Shown piece after piece: positions 33,348-43,278 of a stretch of DNA of 56,907 nt. A program made the position numbers and the translations under genes. The DNA lies in contig JADNYV010000230.1 of assembly GCA_015501055.1 (NCBI GenBank), forward strand, positions 1-56,907. The letters run 5' to 3'. The notes under the pieces are model-generated. The model saw nothing but the letters and a program-made list of their open reading frames with translations. It was not told the origin of the DNA and ran no database searches. This DNA comes from Mucidula mucida. Taxonomy: Eukaryota; Basidiomycota; Agaricomycetes; Agaricales; Physalacriaceae. The stretch's first letter is position 1; each line of letters starts with the position of its first letter.

Positions 33348-35486
33348 GGTGTTATTGCCATTTTTGCAGAAGACTTGTTGCTTAAAAACCTCAAGGTCCT
33401 CCTAGTCCTTGTTCCCTGTGTGCACTGCGTATCCATAGCGGGATGAAGGGATTCAGCGCACTTGTACGTCTCTGGGAAGAAGGTCGTAAAGATCGGCGAC
33501 TCAACGAGCGAGCTTCGCGATGTGGGACTGATGTTGTTCTGGTCAGTACTATTGTTCTGTTCTCCCCTTGTTATCAAACCGCGTACCTTCCTCTCCTCCG
33601 CGCGACCTAAGTGATCACGTTGCAAGTACTTTCCGTGTACTGTCAGAAATTCTTAAGCGCGAGAATGATTAGCGTGTCTGGGTTGAACGACTTTCGAGCG
33701 CCACATACGTACAAAGTGTTCATTGTTCTTCAACCTGTCTGTGCGAAGATCAGCCTTGTTTTATTTGATGCCCTCGTAGAGAATTCGTACCTTCTCGACA
33801 CTCAGCAAGGGTTTCTGGTGGAAAGCATCCCCTTCCAGATCATGACTGTACTGGCTTCTATCAACGCACCGCCTCAGGCGTGCACCCGTCCGCCTGCGTT
33901 TTGGTATCTTCTAGGTTTAATCGGTCTGAACAATATATGCGGCGCCTGAAGTTGGTAAGACCCGGAGCTCCTCCCTCCAGACAGTCCCCCGAGGGGAGCC
34001 ACAGATCAGTACCCATACTCCATGAGATCTGCATAGCCTCTCTCTGGCAGACAATAGGCCAGATCCCGTCACCGAAGACAATGAAATGTCAATGAGGTCC
34101 CCGTTGAGACAAAAGCTTTGTCGTCATGGTACGAAGTCTAGTGGTTAGGCCCTAGTGATAACGTGTTGAGAGACGAAGATGCTCAGAGGCAGCGACCGTG
34201 ACGAGAGAAGCTATCGCCACAATTTGGAAAAGATGGCATCAATGTGTTTTGTTGTGACTCAGTCAGTGACTGTGAATACCAGTGATGACACACAACACGA
34301 TGATAGTTAGAAAATAGAATTATGGCTTGTGTAACAACGAGCGAGCAAGATTTATATCCATCGATACGTTGGACAGTTACCTCCGTACTTGGCAGTGCGA
34401 ACCAGTTCCTCATTTCTAAAACAGATCGGGGAAGGCATCGTGTAGGTAACAAATGGGAGCATAACTAGATGGGCTGTCAGTCACAAAATATTTTTTTCCT
34501 CAGAGATTACAAACCTACACAAACACTTGAGCTGGAGAATGCTGAAATGGGGATGGTTGAATACGGAAGCAGGAGAATTTCTACCTGATCATGGAGATGT
34601 CCGTGAGCGCGCGCTTAGGCGAGAGGCCGCAGACGTTCGGAGTTCGCCGAGAAAGGTTGAACTCTTCGATGAGATATCCTTCTTCCTGAATAGTCACATG
34701 CGGACAGTTGAGCGTACAGAGGACGCACCAATCGATGGGCGATGCAACCTTGACTCGGCGCAGGAGCAAGTTTACTATGTTCTGACGCGCCGGAAAGAGC
34801 GAGTGTATCACGCCAGAGGACTGAGACGCCAACGAGCAGCAGCTCTCGAGAGCGAATGGACATTGACCATGGTGGTCAAAAGGTTGACTTTAGGCGATCG
34901 AATTCGGTCCGGCATGCCGATTCGGCTATATCCGAGATACGCCTTCTTCTGAGACGCGCAGTAGTGCGTACAGTGAGCCATTGGACGCGTTAGATAGTGA
35001 GAAGGGCGGATCAGAATTCCAAAATTTAGGTCTTCCCAAATGTTGAATGTTTGCTGTAGTAGGTAGTATGTACAAGCGAGCCTAGAGAAATGTCAACATT
35101 TTGGCATCGCCACCCATATATAAATGCTCCACACTCCGACAAAGACCTACCAAGCAGACAAGAACAGGGTCATGAGGCGTATCCAAAGAATACTTGGGCT
35201 TTTGCGAGGCGAATCGGGCACCGGAGCATTCGCGAGCATTGATCTATCATTGCAGGACGCCCCAAAACTCGCGTAGCGTGTTCAACATGAATTGGCTATT
35301 CGTACATCATAAGCGCCGAAGGGTCCATCTTCAAGCAACAATTCCATAGGCACAAGGAATGTCCAAAATAAGATAGCACACACAGATAACCATCGCATAG
35401 AATAATCAAGATAAGAATGTCATCGAAAAGGACACTGCAATACATGGTCAAATGGGCAGAGATCAAAGCTGGACGAGTCAACGTAC
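33348..35486. other. Relic-bearing spacer of block L2
   Basis: Contains eroded counterparts of relic Y (about 34183-34260, minus) and relic Z (34581-34863, minus), both with broken frames. 34955-35205 holds sequence absent from the other blocks, including a TATATAAAT box near 35116. 35320-35486 shows nothing recognisable. No supported gene. Confidence 0.4.
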
Positions 35487-36044
35487 CTAAGGGGGACCGC
35501 CTGATATAGATCCGCCATTATCTCCAGAGCTCGAAGACTGAGCGGGAGTAGAAGATGTCGCCGTCGCACTGCCACCATTTGGATTCCCAGACTCTATACC
35601 CTGCCCTTGGGTGGCATTACTTATCGTTGAAGCAGGAGCCGTACTGGAAGATGTGCTCGAGTTGTCGTTATTACTCTTTTTCCCAACAGTCCCGCCAACA
35701 GCGCCACCCACGACGGCGCCGATAATAACAAGCGCCACTATAGCGATAATGATCATTCCTTTTCGTGTGCGCCAGAAGGGCTGCTTGGTAGGGGGTTGGG
35801 TTACAGGAATGGGGAGGTGCTCTTTAGAAGCGGGAGTGCTGCGCGGACCAGAAGAAGAGGTGTCATTTCGCACGGGTGTCCGGTTGGGGCGTAAAATATC
35901 TGCGTTATATCCTTCCTACAAAGCAAGGTATAAGAGGACGAAAGCAAGGTGAATCACGTAGAGCAAGACCTGCAACTGCGCCTTGGTGGGCGCCTGTGCC
36001 TCTGCTAAAAGAGCCTGGTCATAGTGGCCATTCGTCGAGGGCAT
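35487..36044 (-). CDS. Small single-TM protein with Ser/Thr/Gly-rich tail (unknown)
   Basis: Exons 36044-35970 and 35915-35487 (54-bp intron, GTCTTG...TTGTAG) give 167 residues. The protein starts MPSTNGHYDQALLAEAQ and continues as EGYNADILRPNRTPV, then a Pro/Thr-rich stretch. Next comes WRTRKG and one membrane helix (MIIIAIVALVIIGAVVGG, about residues 79-102), followed by about 65 residues rich in Ser, Asn and Gly and likely glycosylated. With no signal peptide and basic residues before the helix, a type II orientation with the tail outside is likely. Similar short proteins or N-termini occur in mushrooms; function unknown. It could be the front part of a longer exported protein that has lost its C-terminal domain. 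Confidence 0.6.
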
Positions 36045-36939
36045 ATTGATGATGCGCCCACAGAAAGAAGACGAAGGTATAACGTAGAGCGAAAAGGCTA
36101 TGTCCACAGGCGCCTGTCTGTGTGAGGGTGACTGATCGGATCCAGGTCAGTTCACCTCCATTTGCATGCTGTGCCGATCCGAGATCCCGATCGGTTACAC
36201 TTCGGCTTTTGCGGCTTCCGCCCACCACTCACTCGATAGCATTCAATAATCCCTTTTTGCTTAGATTCAGCGTTCGACAGGCTGCCATTCTCGCAGCACA
36301 CTTTGCTATACGACTGGCAGTATCATACATCTTTCATCGATGCTTGCTAATCATCCGAGCTGGGCGTCAACTCTCCCTGAATTTCAATTTAACTTGCTAC
36401 TTTCCTCGCCACCTCGTCGACTCTCTGTCTCGGAAGAGTCTGACTTGCTAGTATGTATATAGGTTTGACATCGGAATCTTCAAAGGTCTTCAAGCCCATT
36501 GACTTGATGCTGGATCGTCAGGAATGTGGTCCTCGAATCTCACGGATTTCGCATACATCGAAAGGGCAAAAACATGAAACACTGTCAACTGTCAATCCAA
36601 CGCGGTCCTTCCAGCGGCTTGTCGTGCCTTCAGCTCAGTAGATCCGTCCCATTTCGTCTCTACAGCTTTCTACAGAGGTGTATGAACCTTTGGCGCACCA
36701 GAGGTTCCGATAAACACCTCCATCTCTGACGCGTCTCTTCATTCGCGTCTACAGTGACATCGGCTAGAACGGAATTAGACCCTGGCGGAACAAAACTAGC
36801 TCCTATTTAGCGCCGAACCAGCGTGTCCAATCAAGGAACCAGTTCATATACATAGAACACGCGCCGGCGTGCGTCTGGGTATAAAGCCAATTAGGGTTGC
36901 GAATCAGTCGATCCCCTTCCCTCCCAGCTTTCGCCAAAC
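36045..36939. other. Intergenic region with divergent promoters
   Basis: Lies between the minus-strand TM gene and the plus-strand TM gene. GTATAAAG at 36879-36886, 54 bases before ATG 36940, is a likely TATA box for the latter. No gene supported in the remainder. Confidence 0.5.
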
Positions 36940-38211
36940 ATGCTCGGATTGACAGCAGTCGTCGTCATCGGTCTTTTGCAGGCTTCTGTTTGGGCGCAGG
37001 ATACATCACATGCGACGTGCACTGATGCGACATATTCATGGGTGAGTGGCTCGTTAGCTAACAATAACAGACATCTCATCTACTCATCAAGTCATTCAAC
37101 TCGGAGAATCAGAGCCCATGTCAGATCGGAGAGGCGCTAGGGAATGTGTGTACGAGTGACGGAAGTGAGCGCGTCGCGATTGTCGATGCTTCGGATCTTA
37201 ACGCTTTGAAAAGGCTTCAATATCCAATACCTCCCGGCTGGCTACTATTACTCTGGAATCGGTGCTACGTTCGCCACGACGTGTGTCTGCAACACTGTGT
37301 ATTACTCCTTGTTGAACGTCTGCGCGGCATGTCAAGGGGGAGGAGTAGCTGCGTGCGTTCTACATTCATCTCCTGGATACACGAGTTAATGGGTAATATG
37401 CAGATGGGATTCGTGGAGCGCGAATTGCACTACTGCCTATTCGACTTTTCCCGATACGATTCCTCAAGATACAAGCGTGCCTCATTACGCCTACCTCCCC
37501 CTCTTATCGAATGGCACGTTCGATTTCGCGTCCGCACAGACCGATTCCGGTATGCCCGTATCATTCAATGAGAGAAACACCATGGTTAATCTCGTTCTTC
37601 AGGTCCTGAAGCGACACACGCCGGGTCCACGACGCACGCCTCCGCAACGGGCAGTAACTCTGCGTCCGGTTCTGCCGCCTCCTCGACTTCTTCTGCAGCA
37701 AGTGGTGGGGGGAGTTCCTCGAACACCGGCGCTATTGTAGGCGGCGTCGTGGGCGGCATCGCCGGCCTTGCCATCATCGCTGGCCTCATCTTCTTCTTCT
37801 GGCGCCGCAAACAGCGCCGCACCACCGCGCCTCAAAACTTTAACGGTGGCGGGCCGGAGTCATCTTTCCTCGCGCCGAACGCGACGGGCACGACGTATAC
37901 GCCTACGATGAGTCCTAATGGTGGATTCGCGGATAAAATTTATGTGTGTATCCCTCTGTTAACTACATGTAAAGTAACTGACTGATGTGTGGCGCTAGGA
38001 CCCGAATGATCCTTCGACATTCCCCTCTTCTGTGCCGGGCACTCCGTACGGACAGCAGCCTCAGCCGCAACAAGGGTACTCGCCGTACTCCCCTGTCCCG
38101 TATAATTCGTCCATGACGCCAGAGCCGAATCGCCCTTACTCGATGTCGATGTCGCCTCAACATACGGGGCAACCGCCATCGACTGCGTATAGGGGAGTGG
38201 CTGAAATTTAA
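36940..38211 (+). CDS. Secreted-type single-TM cell-surface protein with Cys motif
   Basis: Six exons: 36940-37041, 37092-37164, 37214-37352, 37404-37549, 37603-37943 and 37999-38211, with five introns of 49-55 bp, give 337 residues. A signal peptide (LTAVVVIGLLQASVWAQ) leads a Cys-containing ectodomain: SPCQIGEALGNVC, TTCVCNTVYYSLLNVCAACQGG, WDSWSANCTTAYST. A Ser/Ala/Gly stalk follows, then a TM helix (residues about 198-221, GAIVGGVVGGIAGLAIIAGL), FFFWRRKQRR and a Pro/Gln/Tyr-rich cytosolic tail. This layout is common among agaricomycete plasma-membrane or wall-associated proteins of unknown role. The gene looks intact. Its 3' half is duplicated as a fragment at 49644-50040. Confidence 0.8.
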
Positions 38212-38504
38212 GGGTTTTATGTGCTTTACTTGTTATTTTGCTGAACGACTATGATATTTGATTTGCTCACGACTCATTACTTGTTCTTAAGGTTTCCCTT
38301 GTCAGACCTCGTTTCTGTTGGCCGATGACAGAGGTAATACCCGCCCAGACTGTGGCGAGCGGTATATCAGATGAATCTGAAGAAGTATACATCGAGAAAT
38401 CATTGCTGTATAGGAAGCGGCATCATTCACACAAATACAAGCAGAATATGCAGAAGACTAGTACGCTGGCTGAGGAAACGCTCCGAGTCGATAACACTCT
38501 GGAA

Positions 38505-39324
38505 TTATAACTCAGTAGTGCACTGATTGCAAGTATTCCTTTGCATCTGTCAGATCAAGACATAGTAAAGATTAGGACACGAAACGTACATCAAAGCTAG
38601 TCCTCAGTTCTTCCTCGAAGAGGCATATAAATTGGGCCTGTCCATGCGTGTTGCAAAGTCCGCGGAAGACTTCATAGAGTCCCAGACTTCGCTGCCTGAT
38701 CTTTCCTGCCACCGTACCGGAGACCTGAACTTGGTGGCCTCCAATTCTGTACGGGTTGTTTGGTTTCGTCCCACTCTGTGTCGTCATGGGCAGTCCCATC
38801 ATCCAGGCATTCGTCGCGTCCGCCGCCGGAAGTCGCCACATGGGCGTAGTGCGAATCCAGAGGCGCTTGTCATTCGGCGGCGGTTGGGCAGCTGGGTCCG
38901 TGACAATGGGAAAGCAGAATTCACGTAGTTGGCCAGTGAGTTCTCGTGCATGCCCAAACGTGCCGATTGGATGAATGGTATGTACATCCGTCCTACCCCT
39001 TTGGTTGGACGTCGTCTTCACATACAGAGCGGGACGTGGCTGTTTCGTTTGGGCTGCAAGGATGATGTTCTGGATTGTTTGCACGATGCGTTCTGAGGCC
39101 TGGCTCAAAGCAGCTCTCGCCTCTCGCCCTGCAGCCGTGTCATCCTTCCAAGCACCCAGGCTCTTCGTAGCTGCGTCGTTCAGCATCACGTACACCGGAA
39201 GAAGGAGAGGCTCAGATACAGCGTGAACCAATCCGTAATCGGTTGTTTTTCTGGGAACGGGGTTCCTAGACAAATGACTTTTGGAATGACCCAAGTTCTG
39301 CTGAGGGGGCTTTGCTTTCGACAT
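38505..39324 (-). CDS. Unknown protein T (259 residues)
   Basis: The long exon 39324-38590 (start MSKAKPPQQNLGH) may be joined to 38546-38505 over a 43-bp intron (GTACGT...GACAG), ending TTEL; unspliced it ends FVS at 38572. It contains LHAVSEPLLLPVYVMLND-like and RIVQTIQNIILAAQTKQPRP helical stretches, YVKTTSNQRGRTDVHTI, and RLWIRTTPMWRLPAADATN. No signal peptide, membrane helix or known domain seen. It sits between the TM gene and family U here, but the duplicated V-U segment (49644-52000) lacks this gene altogether. It may therefore have been inserted here, or lost there. Confidence 0.5.
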
Positions 39325-39880
39325 GCGTGAATGAAGTATTTGTCACGAAGGTACGGCGGTATGCTGTGTTGGGACGGAGGCTAAGAGGACGTGGGGATCA
39401 GTACCGTAAGCCGCGATTGAGAGCTGAGTTCGGGTAATTCCATGTTGTATGTGGGCACATGAACAGATTGACAGTTATAGTTTGCAGCAGGCATCTCGAA
39501 CTGGTCAAAATCTAGACAGACTTTGATAGACGCTGGGAAGTTTCGCAAAACGATAACTCAGCCATAAAAGCGGGTGTATGATCATACGCAGACTATCCAG
39601 GTCGGCGGCGTTGTGATCTCGAAGGCTTTTGAGGCGCCGAAAGCCAGGTAGAGTGAAGAAATCAAATGGTGGTCCAAGCTGCGTTATTAATAACGTGGTT
39701 GCGGACAGCTGTGGTAAGGTCATGGCGGTGATGGCCGAAGTAAAATGAAGAGGCCAAGTTTGGAATTCCCGAACGTCTGTGTATCCCACTTCTCACGTTT
39801 TGACCACACCCACATACCGCCCAGGTGTGCGTGAGTCACACCCCGACCTCCTTTGCGTCTTACTCCCACCTACGCTGACC
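39325..39880. other. Intergenic region upstream of family U
   Basis: The last 170 bp (39710-39880) are homologous to 50125-50295 before U copy 2. An open frame 39789-39505 (minus) is not supported by conservation. Confidence 0.4.
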
Positions 39881-41612
39881 ATGTCCTTGCCTCTGCGCGG
39901 AGAGTATTTCGTGTGTGCACTTGACCCCGTGGCCAGCATCGCAACCTTTGAGGATCCAATAGCCAGAAAAGCATGCGAGGAAATGCAAAATAAGCAGTAT
40001 CTTGCATGCGTCGTCGAAGTCAGTTATTCCTTTGCTTGTTTGATCCATCCTGATATCAGTAAAGTGGCAGGGAGGCATACCGGTCGTAAATTACCCATAT
40101 GCGCTGGACATCATGCTGGTCTCAACTCGTGGAATGGTCCCGGGACCAGAGGAAAGCATGCTAGCTGAAATGTCCTGTCCTATTCTTCCCAATTCATCTC
40201 CTCATCCTCTCGAACGCGAAGCTGTGCATTGCACTCCCCCGCTACCATGGCTAGATTGTTTTCATCCTACCCTCGCGCGGACGACCGTACGCATCCAATA
40301 TGAGACGCTCGATACGCGCGACCACGGTAAATATCAACTCCTTCCGAAAAACGAGGCGGTACACCTTATCGAACTCAACGAACATGATACTGAGTGGCGT
40401 GAAGAGATTGACGCCGCATATCAGGCGCTCCACGCTACGGAACATGACACACAGTCTTCACGTTCTTCCTACAACATGACTGGGGCTTCTAACGCTTCCT
40501 TCAATGCTTCCGCATGCTCTCTACAGTCTTACGACGACTGGTTACACGAGACGCCCATCGTCAAGTTTTCCTTCGATCTCGAGAAAATCTCTGCCCAGGA
40601 CATCGGCAACCCATGGGAGTACGAAGAAGAGCACGAGGCGTATACGAAGTATGATGTCTTCAACTTGATCGTTGAATTTTTCGTTGATACCTGTTGCTTA
40701 GGATACAAACCGAAGCGAAGCGACGCGTGCACCAGACGATGCAGGAAACTCGGAAGCTCGATGACGAGCTCTTCCCTGCGGAACGCTTCACGTCGGCTCT
40801 CAAGCCCGTGAACCAGCCTGAGCCCACAGAAGGGAGTGCCCCACCGTCGCCACGTACGGGATTTGACGGCAATGGTCAGGCGGAAGCGAGCGATGGGTTG
40901 TCTGAATACGACGAACCCACACGAACGATGGACTTGGATGATTCGAATTCGCCTCTACCCCCAGTGTCACCTACGCAGTCTCACCCTGATAGTGATATCA
41001 ATACACCTCCCCCTGCCATCGACCCCCGAGAGCGTCTCCAGGCAGCTCTAGACCTGGAACCACGAAAGGTCTCCAACGCCCCTCTTACCAGAATGCCTGA
41101 CCGCGAGGAGTATATTACGTGGGAAAGAGAACTGAAAGTCAGTATGGAACAAATGTTTACGGATATCATGGCTCGCGGGAACAATAAGACAAAAGAGGGT
41201 GCAGACGATGCGATCGTGAAGCGCACGCATCTGCAGATGCTTTGTCTTCCGAACGCCCGTCCTCAGCACATTGAAGCTTTGGCCGCGGTATTCCAACGGG
41301 AGAGACAGTCTACGTTGGCGTTGTCCAAACCTGAATCAATGGCAAATGATGCGTCAACTGGTATGTGTATCCTACGTGCTATATCCCACCTTGCACTAAT
41401 GTCGCGCCATAGGTGTCCCAAAAAGTGACAAAAGTAGCCGGGTAAGTGAACTGCTTGGATCTTTAAAGAAGCTCGGTATGTTCTTTGGGTGTCGCTCTTC
41501 GGCTACCGCCAGTACCGACACCGACGCTCTTCATTCTCCCAGTCCGCCACGAAGCGCGCCTAGTGGCTCGCTCTTTGAAAGGCTTCGACGTAAGGTGTTC
41601 GGTAAACTCTAG
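39881..41612 (+). CDS. Family U protein, intact copy (unknown, 526 residues)
   Basis: Exons 39881-40018, 40065-40648, 40702-41360 and 41413-41612, with GT-AG introns of 46-53 bp, add up to a clean frame. It starts MSLPLRGEYFVCALDP and continues with WQGGIPVVNYPYALDIMLVS, a long region with FHPTLARTTVRIQYE and AVHLIELNEHDTEWREEID, then TPIVKFSFDLEKISAQDIG. An acidic/Pro-rich linker, IDPRERLQAALDLEPRKVS, a helical stretch and a basic tail LFERLRRKVFGKL follow. No signal peptide or TM. I do not recognise the family. Copy 2 (50296-52000) and the tail fragment at 18150-18430 show it was part of the repeated segments. The first intron acceptor could alternatively be four bases earlier, but only TAAAG-TGG keeps the frame. 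Confidence 0.65.
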
Positions 41613-42192
41613 CACGAGCTTGCCGACTGCGTATCCGGAAATCTCTCTTTTTGTCCACTCCGAATGCTTCCCTTTCCTACATGACTTGACTACTACTCGC
41701 GCTTCCTAGCTACTACTTTCTGGGTTCTAATAAGCATCGTTTTCGCGTTACATGCTTACGGCTGTCACTATTCAAGCTTTGAACGCGTATTGTCGGATGT
41801 TCAAGTTTCTGGTCTCTGCGCTAATTTCTACTTATGATAGAGAGCAGTCAAGTTTTCTCAAGAGTCTGCCCACTTAAAAGAAACAAAGTCACAACGAGAC
41901 TTCGGCATTTGCCGACGCGTCTTGCCTTGCGCTACCATTGCCATTGTCTTCCCCGCCAGAAATTTCTTTTTGGGATTAACAATGGCGCATTGCTGGTATC
42001 TCAGCCTTCCCTTTATGTGCGACCTAACGACCCTGACTTGTTCGCGATGATTAAATTTTGAAAAGCCCTTTGTTAGCACGCGCCGTAGGACTATATAAGG
42101 CGACACGTTAGATGAAGGCTACACATACACCTGTAACTGCCAACTACTATTCTTATTCATACGCGCAAACAGGCTTTGCATATCTCACGATC
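41613..42192. other. Intergenic region with TATA box
   Basis: 41613-41870 resembles 52001-52240 after U copy 2. TATATAAGG at 42092-42100 lies 93 bases before ATG 42193 and is a probable TATA box for the next gene. Confidence 0.5.
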
Positions 42193-42702
42193 ATGAATGC
42201 CCCATCTAATGTCACTCTTCCTCCATTGCGTTCCTTGGATCTGTTATACCTTAGCCAGCGAGACCATAATCTTTCAGTAAGTTCGCTCTTCTTCCAACTG
42301 ACATGCCGCTTACGCATTTTCTAGCACCTGGTGACCCCACCAATGTCGCCTCGACACATGCCGCAGGCGCCGTCGATTTCTCGACAAGACGCCTCGTCGT
42401 CGCTATACTACCCACATCATTGTGCCTCGTCTCCTCAGCATATCCCCCAGTGTCAGACGCGCCACCCTGGTTTATCTCCTTTGACGAGGAAGTCCAACAC
42501 AGAGTGCAACCTCCGACCGTGTCGTTGGGAAGAGGCGGAGGCGTTGGTTGTTGTTTACCCGAAAGGAAACAAGTACCCGCTGCCAGTACCAGCAGATACG
42601 AGGGCCATTCTGGTTATCGGGACGGCTATGTCGCCTTTCCGCGACCAACGAAACTTGCCTGAAGGAACTCAGGTGCATCCATACCGCTTCAAGAGGGAGT
42701 AA
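42193..42702 (+). CDS. Small unknown protein (153 residues) with VHPYR C-terminus
   Basis: Exons 42193-42276 and 42325-42702 (48-bp intron, GTAAGT...TTTCTAG). The product starts MNAPSNVTLPPLRSLDLL, has a Pro/Ser/His-rich stretch (TPPMSPRHMPQAPS), then a compact C-terminal part: WEEAEALVVVYPKGNKYPLP, ILVIGTAMSPFRDQ, GTQVHPYRFKRE. Short basidiomycete proteins with an LPPLRSL start and a VHPYR end are familiar to me, but no function is known. ATG 42112 is in frame, but it lies at the expected transcript start downstream of the TATA box at 42092, so 42193 is preferred. The gene looks complete. Confidence 0.65.
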
Positions 42703-43278
42703 ATGGCTGCAGGGCAGTCTGTACGGTCAATCAATGTATCTATAACATCACGACGCGTTTGGTATATATATGTAGAAACTAGAGACACTTGTTTGTCTAT
42801 AATTCATCTGTTGCGAGCTCAATGATTAGGTCTTATGATGCATGAAGAGCTGACCGTGGTTCGTTTACTTAGTAGATTTCGGCCCATCACTATCAGGAGC
42901 TGAACAGTCTCCGCCAGAAGTCGTGAGCCATTGCGTCTAAAAAGACTCGCCCAATTACTACGCGCCATTATTGCCTCCCCCGCGGCTTTCTGTGCTGCTT
43001 CGCGCACCTACATTCTCTGTTTCAGGTACTCATTCGTCAGAGTTACCGCTTAAGGTTACATGAAGCCCTAAAAGTGTGCATAGATACATCGCCACTTCTA
43101 ACATACTCACCTTCCTCTTCTTTCTTTTCCCTGCGCCACAGAGGTATGTCCGAGTGCGCCGAAGGCGGCCCGGCCCTGGGGAAATGTCGTCACACTTAGG
43201 GGCTTACACCAAATTCGGACCAAACATTTAACGTGTCCTGTACGACTTGCTCCCGACCTCCACGACGGCGGGCACGAC
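42703..43278. other. Intergenic region upstream of the GH31 gene
   Basis: About 575 bp, with no conserved frame, repeat or RNA gene seen; presumably holds the 3' end of the small gene and the GH31 promoter. Confidence 0.4.

Larger units (their letters stand above)
26557..35320 (-). repeat. Duplicated block L2
   Basis: Collinear with L1: deaminase, DUF6535, family X and relics in the same order and strand. Homology to L1 continues to about 35320 (GGAGCATTCGCGAGCATTG matching 18116-18134 in diverged form), with an extra 250 bp at 34955-35205 not seen in L1 or R. Confidence 0.85.

Noticed and set aside
42112..42192. Earlier in-frame ATG for the 153-residue gene
   Set aside because: It lies only 12-20 bases after the TATA box, so at or before the expected transcript start; the extension is not protein-like.
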